This document shows positions 21,869 through 31,855 of a stretch of DNA of 64,000 nucleotides, piece by piece (position 1 is the stretch's first letter; each line of letters starts with the position of its first letter). The stretch lies in assembly GCA_947683425.1 (NCBI GenBank), contig CANTUQ010000070.1, positions 1,142,001-1,206,000 of the forward strand, given 5' to 3'. This DNA comes from Excoecaria cochinchinensis (Eukaryota; Streptophyta; Magnoliopsida; Malpighiales; Euphorbiaceae). The notes beneath the pieces were generated by a model. The model was not told the origin of the DNA and searched no databases. It saw nothing but the letters and a program-made list of their open reading frames with translations. The position numbers and the translations under genes are program-made.

Positions 21869-22990
21869 CCCTCTGAGGAGGCAAAAAAAAAAAAATCTTA
21901 AGCCCTCTGAGGAGGCAAAACATCGAAGCCCTCTGAGGAGGCAAAATATCAAAGTCAAAAAACAGAAGGGTTAGCACGACGTCGGCACACGGCCTCGGCA
22001 CTACCACTTCAAATCAACAGAAGGGTTAGCACGACCTCGGCACTACCACTTCAGAACATCTCAAGCCCTCTGAGGAGGCAAAGCATCTTGAAGCCCTTTG
22101 AGGAGGCAAAATCTTGAAGCCCTCTGAGGAGGCAAAATCTCAAAGCCCTCTGAGGAGGCAAGATATCAAAGTCAAAACACCGGAGGGTTAGCACGATGGC
22201 GGCACTACCACTCTACGGAGGGTTAGCACGACCACGGCACTACCACTTCAAATCACCGAAGGGTTAGCATGATGGCGGCACTAGCACTCTACGGAGGGTT
22301 AGCACGACCACGGCACTACCACTTCAAATCAACAGAAGGGTTAGCACCATCACGGCAATACCATTTCAAATCTTAGAGGGGTTAGCACGATGGCGGCACT
22401 ACCACTCCACGGAGGGTTAGCACGACCACGGCACTACCATCTCTAAACGGTTTGCACGATGGCGGCACTACCATTCTACAGAAGGTTAGCATGACCACGG
22501 CAATACCATTTCAAATCTCAGAGGGGTTAGCACGTTGTCGGCACACGACCTCGGCACTACCACTTCAAAACACCGGAGGGTTAGCACGTTGTCGGCACAC
22601 GACCTCGGCACTATCACTTCAAAACACCGGAGGGTTAGCACGACGTCGGCACATGGCCTCGGCACTACCACTTCAAAACATCAAAGCCCTCTGAGGAGGC
22701 AAAATCTCAAAGCCCTCTAAGGAGGCAAGATATCAAAGTCAAATCACCGGAGGGTTAGCACGATGGCGGCACTACCACTCTAAGGAGGGTTAGCACGACC
22801 ACGGCACTACCACTTCAAAACACCGAAGGGTTAGCACGATGGCGGCACTACCACTCTAAGGAGGGTTAGCACGACCACGACACTACCACTTCAAAACCCC
22901 AAAACCCTCTGAGAAGGCAAATTTTGAAGGCCTCTGAGGAGGCAGACCCCCAAAGCCCTCTGAGGAGGCATCTCTTTATCCAACTCCCGG
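21869..22990 (+). repeat. Tandem arrays 2 and 3 in element B (CCCTCTGAGGAGGC and GGGTTAGCACGA units)
   Basis: Two interspersed families occur. One is a 20-25-bp unit AAGCCCTCTGAGGAGGCAAA containing the palindrome CCTCTGAGGAGG. The other is a longer unit GGAGGGTTAGCACGAnnnCGG with CGGCACTACCACTTCAAA, in blocks of about 30-70 bp. They alternate in higher-order groups up to the PPT. Arrays in the 3' untranslated region are known for Tat-lineage elements and can seed satellite DNA. Confidence 0.9.
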
Positions 22991-23085
22991 CAAGAAGGCA
23001 AGGTCTCCGCCGCAGGTATGTAATCCCTTCTCTCTTCCTCTTTGAATTTTGGCTCACCTAGGTGTCTATGCACTAACTTCTCCAA

Positions 23086-23098
23086 AATTGGGGGCAAC
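23086..23098 (+). other. Polypurine tract of element B
   Basis: AATTGGGGGCAAC directly precedes TGTAGACACC of the 3' LTR. 'GGGGGCAACTGTAGACACC' is typical of Tat/Ogre 3' ends. Confidence 0.75.
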
Positions 23099-23479
23099 TG
23101 TAGACACCGGGTCCCGAGTCCGGCATAAAATGAAAATGGTGATATTTGATCCTTGATTATTCCCTCCAAAAAAAAATAAATATGTGTGTAAAATTAGGTA
23201 ATTAATTAATTGATGTTATTAGTTAATTGAGTGATTAATATTATTGTGTTAATTAAAGTGCATGTAAAATTAAAGTTTAAAGTGTATAATTAATTAGATA
23301 AAATATATATATATGTGCTAATTTAAAGGGACTAAATGGTGTAATGTTTAAATTGAATATATTAATGTGTAATGTGTAATTGATATATAATGTTTAAATT
23401 AATTAATGTGTGTTATTAGAATTAAATTAATTAAAGTATAAAATGAAAAAAAGAAAAGGAGGAAAATACATTGATGACC
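23099..23479 (+). mobile_element. Element B: first 381 bp of its 3' LTR, cut by inversion
   Basis: Nearly identical to 15748-16127 and stops at GATGACC, where the intact LTR goes on to CTTAGCCC. The remaining part of this LTR is at 4669-6501 in reverse orientation. The few differences between LTR copies suggest a fairly young insertion. Confidence 0.9.
23476..23479. other. Right inversion breakpoint (GACC microhomology)
   Basis: LTR B (left) joins the leader of element A (right, TTTTCATTCTG...) at GACC. Its counterpart is GGTC at 6499-6502. A four-base shared motif fits microhomology-mediated end joining or a template switch. Confidence 0.85.
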
Positions 23480-23557
23480 TTTTCATTCTGTTATTAATCG
23501 TATTTTTATTTATATTATTTTATTTTATTTTATTATTTGAATTGAGTTTGTTTTTGT

Positions 23558-24737
23558 ATGATCACTAGGACTAAGCATTCTAATTCTTTACTTTTTGATC
23601 CTGAAATTGAAAAGACTGCTCGCAGGACAAAGAAGAAAACTAAAGAGATTAAAGACACTTTTGCTATAGAAGCTTGGGCAACTGATTCAACTTCAGCAAC
23701 CATAGATTCTAAAGAAGAACAACCTACCTTAGAGATTGAAGAGATGGCAAATCCACATGATGATCCTACAAAGCCTGTAAATGACTACACTACTCCTTCT
23801 TTGAGTGGCGCTGACTCATGCATTGTACGTCCACCTGTTGCAGCTAACAATTTTGAGATTAGATATGGAATGATTTAGCTCATTCAATCTGGAGTTCAGT
23901 TTGGTGGTCTAGCAAGTGAGGATCCCAACACTTTCAAATATAATGGTATATCTGATGATGCTATTAGACTAAAGCTATTTCCCTTTTCACTACGAGATAA
24001 GGCAGCTGATTGGTTAGATTCTTTGGAACCTAGATCCATTACCACCTGGGAAACATTGGCAAAGAAGTTTCATAGTAAATTCTTTCCCCCATCCAAGATC
24101 GCTAAGCTAAGGAATGTGATATCTTCATTTTTACAATCGGAGATGGAAAGCTTTGGAGAAGCTTGGGATAGATTTACTGAATTGGTCCGAAAATGTCCAT
24201 ATCATGGTTTTGGTAAATGGGCTCTAGTTAAAACTTTTTATAATGGTTTGAATGAAAATAATCAATCACTTGTTAATGCAGCTACAAGAGGGAGTCTATT
24301 GAAGAAACCATCAGCTAAAGCATATGAAATCTTGGATGAAATGGCTATGAGCAGCAATTGCAAATGGCAGAAAGAAAGACAATGTTGCCCTTGCTGCACA
24401 AGTAGAAAATTTATCCAAGAATTTTGATAGTTTTATGAATTTCACTAGATCAGCGCCATGTGGATCTTGTGGAGGAAATCATCCTGCTCATGAATGTCCG
24501 GTAATTAATTCATTTACACTTGATGAATCTGCTAATTTTGTTGGTAATTGGAACAGGGCTCAAGGAAACCCGTACTCGAACACATACAGTCCTGGTTGGC
24601 AAAATCATCCCAACTTTTCTTGGAGCAACCAGCAGAACATGCAGAGAATGGAGCCCCCTTCAGTTCAAATCCCCAATACCAGGAACAATGCACCAATATC
24701 CCCAGGATTTTAGCCTTAAGGGGAGAGGAAACCAAAT
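23558..24737 (+). pseudogene. Element A gag (Athila-like Ty3), inactivated
   Basis: Capsid and nucleocapsid precursor. ATG at 23558 (MITRTKHSNSLLFDPEIEK) opens a frame to a TAG at 23876-23878, where 'GMI*LIQSG' suggests CAG to TAG. The same frame continues with LKLFPFSLRDKAADWLDSLE and RNVISSFLQSEMESFGEAWD, typical of the retrotransposon gag domain. Near 24380 the frame shifts and leads into a CCHC zinc knuckle CGSCGGNHPAHECP at about 24460. A further TAG is at 24711-24713. Three lesions make it a pseudogene. Its PBS and 5' LTR are 17 kb away because of the inversion. Confidence 0.9.
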
Positions 24738-26282
24738 ATGGAGGAATTGTTAACTAAATTCATCTCCACCACAGAGACAACATTGAATATGCAGGAGATA
24801 AGAGCTCAGAATCAGGAAGCTGCTATTAAAGGGTTAGAGACACAAATTAACAGGTTGGCTAATATCTTGACTGAGAGAGCGCAGGGTACATTACCTAGTC
24901 AACCTGAAGCCAATCTAAAAGAACAATTGCATGCTATCACATTGCGAAGTGAAAAAGAGCTAGTTGACCCAATTCTTAAGAGCGGACAAGTTGCACCTTC
25001 TAATGAAGAAAATGAGAAAGAAGAGAGGACAACACCAAGACTTTTTGCTGATCCTAATGTACAACCAGCGCAACCTACAATTCCATTTCCTCAAAGGTTA
25101 AAACAGAAATATTTGGAAAAGCAATTCTCAAAGTTTTTAGATGTCTTCAAGAAGTTGCACATCAATATACCATTTGTAGAAGCACTACAACAGATGCCAA
25201 CATATGCAAAATTCTTGAAAGAAATACTTTCTAACAAGAGAAAACTTGAAGATCTTGGGACTGTCCGTCTCACTGAAGAATGCTCTGCAATCTTGCAAAG
25301 GAAATTTCCACTTAAGATGAAAGATCCAGGGAGTTTTACTATTCCTTGTACTATTGGTAATTTTGATTTTAATAGAGCTTTATGTGATTTAGGTGCCAGT
25401 ATTAATCTCATGCCTTTGTCTGTTTTCAGGAAATTAGGATTGGGAGAGCCTAAACCTGCTAATGTGATACTCCAATTGGCTGGTATATCCATTAAGCATC
25501 CACGTGGGATAGTGGAAGATGTTTTGGTCAAAGTTAACAAATTTATTTTTCCTGCAGATTTCGTTGTACTCGATATGGAGGAGGACATCCAAATGCCAAT
25601 TCTTTTAGGAAGACCCTTTTTGGCAACAGGGCGTTCTATAATTGATGTTGCAGAAGGAAAATTAACTCTCAGGCTTCAAGATGAAGAAATTTCTTTTAAT
25701 GTTTTCGATGCCCTTAAAAATCCTTCTGAATTTGATTCTTGTTATTTTATTAAAAGTAAAGATATCACTAATTTGCTGGTTGAAGAGAGTTTTGATGATA
25801 TGCAGGTGTCATATTATTGTGATCAAGATTTGGAAGTTAATGAGGAAGCTGATGAAAAGTGCTCTTGGATAAGAAGTCAGCCTTTTGAAGAATTGGGGCG
25901 ACCAATGGAACCCACACCAAAACCATCCATGGAAGAAGCCCCAGATTTGGATTTGAAACCCCTACCTTCTCATCTTAAATATATTTTTCTTGAACCTCCT
26001 TCTAAGTTGCCAGTAATTATTTCTTCAATTTTGACAGGTGACGAAGAAGATAAACTTCTAAAAATATTGAGAAAGCACAAACAAGCAATTGGCAGTATAA
26101 TAGCTGACTTGAAAGGGCTTAACCCAACCATCTGCACTCACAAAATTTTCATAGAGGAAACATTCAAGCCCGTAGTACAGCCCCAGAGACGCCTCAATCC
26201 AAGCATGAAAGAGGTAGTAAAAAAAGAGGTACTCAAGCTTCTCGATGCAGGTATTATTTATCCTATCTCCGATAGTACTTAA
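24738..26282 (+). pseudogene. Element A gag end, aspartic protease and start of RT
   Basis: 514 open codons. A spacer region comes first, then the protease core: CDLGASINLMPLSVF (about residues 216-230) is the Athila form of the D-T/S-G active site, and MPILLGRPFLAT supplies the conserved LGRPF. After a linker, PQRRLNPSMKEVVKKEVLKL and LLDAGIIYPISDS are the N-terminal edge of reverse transcriptase. TAA at 26280-26282 cuts the polyprotein there. The same frame continues after it, so this is a nonsense lesion and not the natural end. Confidence 0.92.
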
Positions 26283-27486
26283 AGCCCTGTGCAAGTAGTA
26301 CCTAAAAAAGGGGGAACCACTATTATGTAAAATGAGAAAAATGAATTGATACCTGTTAGGAAGGTCACTGGTTGATGCATGTGCATTGATTATAGGAGAT
26401 TAAATGATGCCACTAGAAAAGATCACTTTCCCTTACCTTTTATTGACAAGATGTTAGAACGGTTAGCTGGACATGCATATTATTATTGTTTAGATGGGTA
26501 CTGTGGTTATATGCAAATTCCTGTAGCTCCTGAAGATCAAGAAAAAACTACTTTTACATGCCCCTATGGGACATTTGCATATAGACGCATGCCATTCGGC
26601 CTTTGTAATGCACCTGCTACTTTTCAACGTTGTATGACTGCTATATTTTTTGACATGTTAGAAGATTGCATTGAAATTTTTATGGATGATTTTTCAGTAT
26701 TTGGGTATTATTTTTAATGCATGTTTGAAAAATTTAGAAAAAGTTCTCTGTAGGTGCAAGGATACTAACCTAGTTTTAAATTGGGAAAAGTGTCAATTTA
26801 TGGTTAATGAATGCATAGTTCTCGGTCATAAAGTTTCTGAAAAAGGGATTGAGGTGGATCCAGCTAAGGTGGAGGTGATTGAGAAACTGCCTCCACCAAA
26901 TTCTGTTAAAGCCATAAGAAGTTTTTTAGGACATGTTGGGTTCTATAGTAGGTTTATAAAAGATTTCTCAAAGATAGCTAAGCCACTTATAGATTTGTTG
27001 ATGAAGGATGCAGATTTTAATTTTTCCGATGCATGTGAAAAAGCTTTTAATTTGTTAAAGGAAAGATTAATTAATGCTCCTATTATTGTTGCTCCTGATT
27101 GGACTTTACCTTTTGTGTTAATGTGCGATGCAAGTGATACAGCTGTAGGGGTAGTCCTTGGACAAAAGAAGGAAAAGCATTTTAAGACTATCTACTACGC
27201 TAGCAGAACTCTAAATGACGCACAGAAAAACTATTCCACAACCGAAAAAGAGTTGCTAGCAGTAGTTTTTGCTTTTGATAAATTTCGCTCTTATGTGATG
27301 TTGTCCAAAGTTATTATTTACACTGACCATTCTGCCCTTCGATATTTGTTTGCCAAACAGGATGCCAAACCGAGGTTGATTAGGTGGGTGTTGCTTTTGC
27401 AAGAATTTGACCTTGAGATACATGATAAGAAGGGTTCTGAAAATTTGATTGCGGATCATTTATCACGTTTGGAGCTCGGATCGTAG
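26283..27486 (+). pseudogene. Element A reverse transcriptase and RNase H
   Basis: In frame with the preceding piece, further stops lie near 26327 and 26373 (TG*CMCIDYRR, where TGW is expected). RT motifs follow: CIDYRRLNDATRKDHFPLPF, MPFGLCNAPATFQRCM and the catalytic FMDD at about 26682. A frameshift near 26700 moves the rest to another frame: VLGHKVSEKGIEVDPAKV, FLGHVGFYSRFIKDFS, then RNase H with CDASD (about 27127), TTEKELLAVVFA, YTDHSALRYL and ADHLSRLE. TAG at 27484-27486. All main RT and RNase H motifs are present, but the enzyme cannot be made from this copy. Confidence 0.93.
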
Positions 27487-28640
27487 GTCAGGGTTGAGGA
27501 AGGGGTGATAAGAGAAACCTTTCCTGATGAGCAGTTATTCACGGTTTCTGAATTCCCAAGGTATGCAGACTATGTGAACTACTTAGCAGGTAATATCTTA
27601 CCATTTGATTTATCACATCAGCAAAGGAAGAAATTCCTTTCTGATGTTAAATATTACTTATGGGAAGATCCTTATCTGTTTAAAATATGTGCTGATAGAA
27701 TTACTAGGAAATGCATTCCACATTCAGAAATTCATGTAATTTTAGAACACTGTCATTCTAAGGAAGTAGGTGGGCATTTTGGCCCCAATCGAACTACCGC
27801 TAAGGTTCTTCAGTCGGGTTTTTATTGGCCTACACTTTTTAAAGATGCAGTCCAATTTGTTAAGTCCTGTGACCAATGCCAAAGGAGTGGTAATATCTCC
27901 TGAAGGCATGATATGCCCTTAAATAATATACTTGTTTGTGAAATCTTTGATGTTTGGGGTATAGATTTTATGGGACCTTTCCCTAAATCTTTTGGCAATC
28001 AATTTATTCTAGTTGCAGTGGACTACATGTCAAATGGGGTGGAGGCAGTGGCACTGCCCACTAATGATGCTCGGGTAGTAGTGAAATTCCTTAAAAAGAA
28101 TATATTCACTAGATTTGGTACACCTAAAGCCATTATTAGTGATGGTGGAACACATTTCTGTAATAAACAATTTGATACCCTGCTTTCTAAGTATGGAGTA
28201 ACTCATAAAGTTTCCACCACTTACCATCCCCAAACTAGTGGACAAGTTGAAATCTCCAACATAGAATTAAAGGGAATCTTAGAGAAGACTGTAAGTGCAT
28301 CAAGGAAAGATTGGTCATTAAAATTAGATGATGCATTATGGGCATATAGAACAGCCTTTAAAACCCCAATCGGTATGTCCCCTTATCGGTTATTTTATGG
28401 AAAAGCTTGTCATTTACCTATCGACTTAGAACATAGAGCATATTGGGCCTTGAAATTCCTTAACTTTAATATGCAAGATGCAGGTGAACAAAGGCTTTTA
28501 CAGCTTAACGAGATGGATGAATTCCGTCTTGAAGCATATGAGAATGCAAAGTTGTATGGCATGATAGGCGCATTCTATCTCGTGAGTTTCAGGTTGGTGA
28601 TAAAGTTTTAATCTATAACTCACGTCTAAAACTTTTTCCA
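27487..28640 (+). pseudogene. Element A integrase
   Basis: Catalyses insertion of the cDNA. The zinc-binding region has H and H in HSEIHVILEHCHSKEVGGHF and two Cys in CDQCQRSG, then TGA at 27901-27903. The core follows in the same frame with all three catalytic acids: D in VWGIDFMGPF, D in AIISDGGTHF and E in TSGQVEISN. GMSPYRLFYGKACHLPIDLE and FNMQDAG lead to the GDKVLIYNSRLKLFPGKL region, which requires another small shift near 28560-28611. No chromodomain is seen, as expected for the Athila lineage. Confidence 0.92.
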
Positions 28641-29697
28641 GGTAAATTATAGTCTAGATGGTATGGTCCATTTGAGGTGGTTGTGGTGCTTTCGTTTGGT
28701 ACAATTGAAGTTTGAAAAGCCAATGGTGACACGTTCAAGGTCAATGGATAGAGAGCGAAACGATATGAGGGTGGAAATTGTGATAATCACTTGACCACTC
28801 TCCAATTTCAAGAATTAAATTGAGCATATTCGCAATGTCTAGCTAATGACTTAAAATGCAGAGCTTTCAGGAGGCAACCCGATCAATTTTTTTATTTATT
28901 GTATTTTATTTTTTTTATGACTTTCATTTTTCTTTTCATAAATGTCTAGGTGTTTGATTTTCTTTTAAAAAAAATAAAAAAAAAATCAGCATTAGAAGTA
29001 GGAAGTTTTTTTTTTATGTTTTCTTTCTTTTTGCTATTTTTGAAAAAAAAAATAAAAAAATAAAAAAATAATTCAGTCACAGTGCATTTCATGGGTTAAA
29101 CCCATGAAATACACTGTGAGTTGTTCAAATGCAATTAACTGGGCAGTGAAAAACATAAGGGACTACGCCGTTTACCTACCACCAGGCACTTTAATTTTTC
29201 CTCAGTCCTTAGTTTAGTTATTTTGATATGGGTGCTTTGTTATTTTGACTTGGCATTGAATGAAAGGGGCCCGGTGACACTTACAATTCAACTAATTCTT
29301 TGCTCATTGTTTAGTTATTTCACTTCCAATACTCTGTTCCCTCTTTCCAAAGTTCTTCTATCAACTTTATTATGCTCATATAATTTTTTTTTCACTTCTT
29401 CCACAGGGATTCACAACGATAAACTAACCTAAGTCAAGTAAGATCTTTCCTTATCTTCTCTAATTTGCTCTTTATATGTTTATCTTCCTAACTATCACCC
29501 TATATTTTTCTTAATTCTACTTTCTTCTTCGTTCTTTCATTTCTCTGATATTTTCATTTCGCTCGATTTCATTTTCTTTTCTGTTGACTGCTATGTGTTG
29601 TGTTGTTTTTTATGTCTTTGAGTTTGGGTGTTCGAGGTTAGTTTTAATTTGATACAATTATTTCACACACCCCATTGCCCTTCACGTGTTTGATAAA
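28641..29697 (+). other. Element A spacer after pol
   Basis: AT-rich non-coding region. It holds a palindrome, GTGCATTTCATGGGTTAAAC at about 29079-29100 followed by its near-complement CCCATGAAATACACTGTG, which could form a stem near the end of the pol transcript. T-rich runs follow. No gene is seen. Confidence 0.55.
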
Positions 29698-30717
29698 ATG
29701 CCTAAATCAAGCACTAGACAAAAATGTAAAACCTCCGTTTCTTCTACCTCTTTTGATACCTTAAGGTTGACTTCATAAGATAATGTGAATTGGTTTCATG
29801 CTCACCAAAATTCTAAGCTTATAGTTGAGAAAACAATCCAACCTGACATTGATAACCAATTCAATTTACGAGATGGATTTAAGGTATTAGGGTGGGAAAG
29901 AATTTTAGATTTTCGTGGTGCTTATTACCCTAGGCTGGTTAAAGAATTTTATGCTAATTTTGAAATTAAAACTGAGTGTCAGAGTCAAGTTAAAACTTAT
30001 GTCAAAGGTAAGTTGATTCAGTTTGATGCTAGGCTCTTAGTTGAAATTTTTTATTTACCAGATCATGGGCATATCTATGAACCTCAAGGTTAGAAAATTT
30101 TATCTGACCCACATTTTAATTTGTGTGAAGCTAGACAGTTGCTTGGTTTGTATTTTGTAGTGAGCAGGAAGTCATCAAATTTTAAAAATATTTTACCTGT
30201 TCGTGGGATAGACATCAGATATAGATTGTTAATTTATCTACTTAGCTCTAATGTCTTTCCTAGAGCAATTGTTAGTGATGCTCGAGTTCATGATATTTAT
30301 TTTGTGTACAAAATGGTTGTCGGTTTGGGATCTTTGGGAACGATTAGGTTATCTCGCATTATTTTTAATTCCATATGGGAAGTAGTGCGCACCCGCCGGT
30401 CAACTAAGAACTTTTGCTTTCTGGTGCTACTAACCCATATATTTTGCTATTTTGGAGTTGATTTGCAGGGAGAAGATGTGGCTTGCACCACCTCTTCTGA
30501 TATCTTGGATGACTTCTCGATGACATGGATGGGATATGTACAGATCAACGGGGTTTGGTGCCCTTCTTCTAGGACATCACGTCCTCAAGGAAGTGAGATT
30601 CCTCACCATATGTTACCTCATTGGACAATGCACCCTTATCCCCACCTGCAAGCTCACTTCCCAACACATCGCAACCTATTTTGGAGCAATTATCGGCTAA
30701 CCAACAACTCATTTTAG
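29698..30717 (+). pseudogene. Element A post-pol ORF (Athila env-like / plant transposon protein)
   Basis: ATG at 29698 (MPKSSTRQKCKTSVSSTSFD) opens one frame broken only by TAA near 29776 and TAG at 30091-30093. Recognisable stretches are FRGAYYPRLVKEFYANFEIK, VKGKLIQFDARLLVEIF, NILPVRGIDIRYRLLIYLLS and IWEVVRTRRSTKNFC. This protein is found after pol in many Athila-like elements. It has been called env-like and is annotated in databases as a putative plant transposon protein. I see no clear signal peptide or membrane span here, so the env label is not supported by this copy. Its function is unknown. Confidence 0.75.
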
Positions 30718-30892
30718 CATCACAGCATCGGTTGGAGCAGACCTTGAACAACCAGCAAGTTCAAATCGAGCAGATATGGGACTATCTCCGTGATGGGAAT
30801 TTCCCATGACGAGCCATGTGATCACTCTTTCTCCCTTTGTGAAATTCAGGGCAGTTTCCTTTCCTTTCTCTTTTATTGCTTTTGTTTTGTTC

Positions 30893-30926
30893 ATTGGGGA
30901 CACTGAATAAGTTCAGTGTGGGGGAA
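30893..30926 (+). other. Upstream PPT-like tract of element A
   Basis: ATTGGGGACACTGAATAAG then TTCAGTGTGGGGGAAA lies right after the post-pol ORF, 0.9 kb before the true PPT. Element G has the same second tract (244-278). It may be an extra plus-strand priming site. Confidence 0.55.
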
Positions 30927-31291
30927 AACGGTTTCTTTAGTATATTTTGATGTTTTGTCACTCCTCTCATTTGTGTTTTTGTTAATCTTTTAAGCAATTT
31001 AACTGCAAATTTTCTTGATTATTTCAAGTATAAAGTGCCATGCTAAATTCTATTAATCATAGCCTAAAAATTTATAGGAGTCTCTGATTTTTGCTAAATT
31101 TTGCAACCTCAATTCTATTGTTATTCCTTTTTACTATTGTGTGTAATCCTTTAAACATGTGATTTAGGAATTCCTCTATTTTTAAGAAAATTTTGCTGGA
31201 TTTTGAGACTTTAAGAAAGTTAACTTTGCACTGAAATTGTAATAAGGTTTTACTTTCATTCAAACCCATGTCTAATGTATGAATTTTGAGA

Positions 31292-31452
31292 TACCCCTTT
31301 GAGATCATCAATTACTGGGGAAATACATTTTATGTACTCCTTTGAGATTGCTGGTTACTGGGGAAATACATTTATTTGTACCTCTTTGAGACCATCAGTT
31401 ATCGGAGAAATACATACAAGTACCCCTTTGAGATTGATTGGTTACTGGGGAA
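31292..31452 (+). repeat. Four tandem repeats of about 43 bp in the 3' region of element A
   Basis: Each unit has CCTTTGAGAT, a variable block, then TTACTGGGGAAATACAT. Starts are near 31298, 31341, 31385 and 31427. They lie in the non-coding region between the two purine tracts. Confidence 0.85.
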
Positions 31453-31822
31453 TTATCTAAAATACTTAAATCTATTTTACTCAAGTTGCTTATCAAAAGT
31501 TCAAATATTTAAAAATTTAAAAAAAAAGTGAGTGAAAGTTGTGAAAAAAAAGAATGATATGTATTCCTTGTTTAATTTGAGTAAGGAGTTAATCTTCAAT
31601 TTTAGTTTCTTTAACTAGCATTATTTTCTTTAAATTTTGCATATTTGTGAATTTTTGTTCATTTGGTTATATGATCAAATTAGTAGAAATTGATAATGCT
31701 TATTGAGGTTTGTATCTTATTGTTAGAACATTGAGAGTCTTATTTATTTTGGTTATGATTTTTGTGAGCTTAGATGGTTTCTTTGTATTTGATTTGGTTG
31801 AGAAATTTTCTTTCAATTTTCT

Positions 31823-31855
31823 TGAGGACAAGCAAAATCTCAAGTGTGGGGGAGT
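31823..31855 (+). other. Polypurine tract of element A
   Basis: TTGAGGACAAGC, spacer, then AAGTGTGGGGGAGT directly before the TGTTAGGACGTGG LTR start. Confidence 0.85.

Noticed and set aside
21491..22720. Repetitive ORFs (PKTSQGAD-type peptides and others) in element B, possibly a tandem-repeat protein.
   Set aside because: Several frames on both strands stay open simply because the DNA units have no stops. The arrays are untranslated tandem repeats in a non-autonomous element.
21628..22990. CRISPR-like array (repeat plus spacer).
   Set aside because: The spacers are themselves repeated and the units vary in length. The context is a plant LTR element, and no cas genes are present or expected.
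25091..25588. 165-codon antisense ORF opposite the element A protease.
   Set aside because: Shadow of the real coding frame on the plus strand.
29698..30717. Calling the post-pol ORF a true envelope gene.
   Set aside because: No signal peptide, transmembrane segment or cleavage site is visible. Only the position after pol supports the name.
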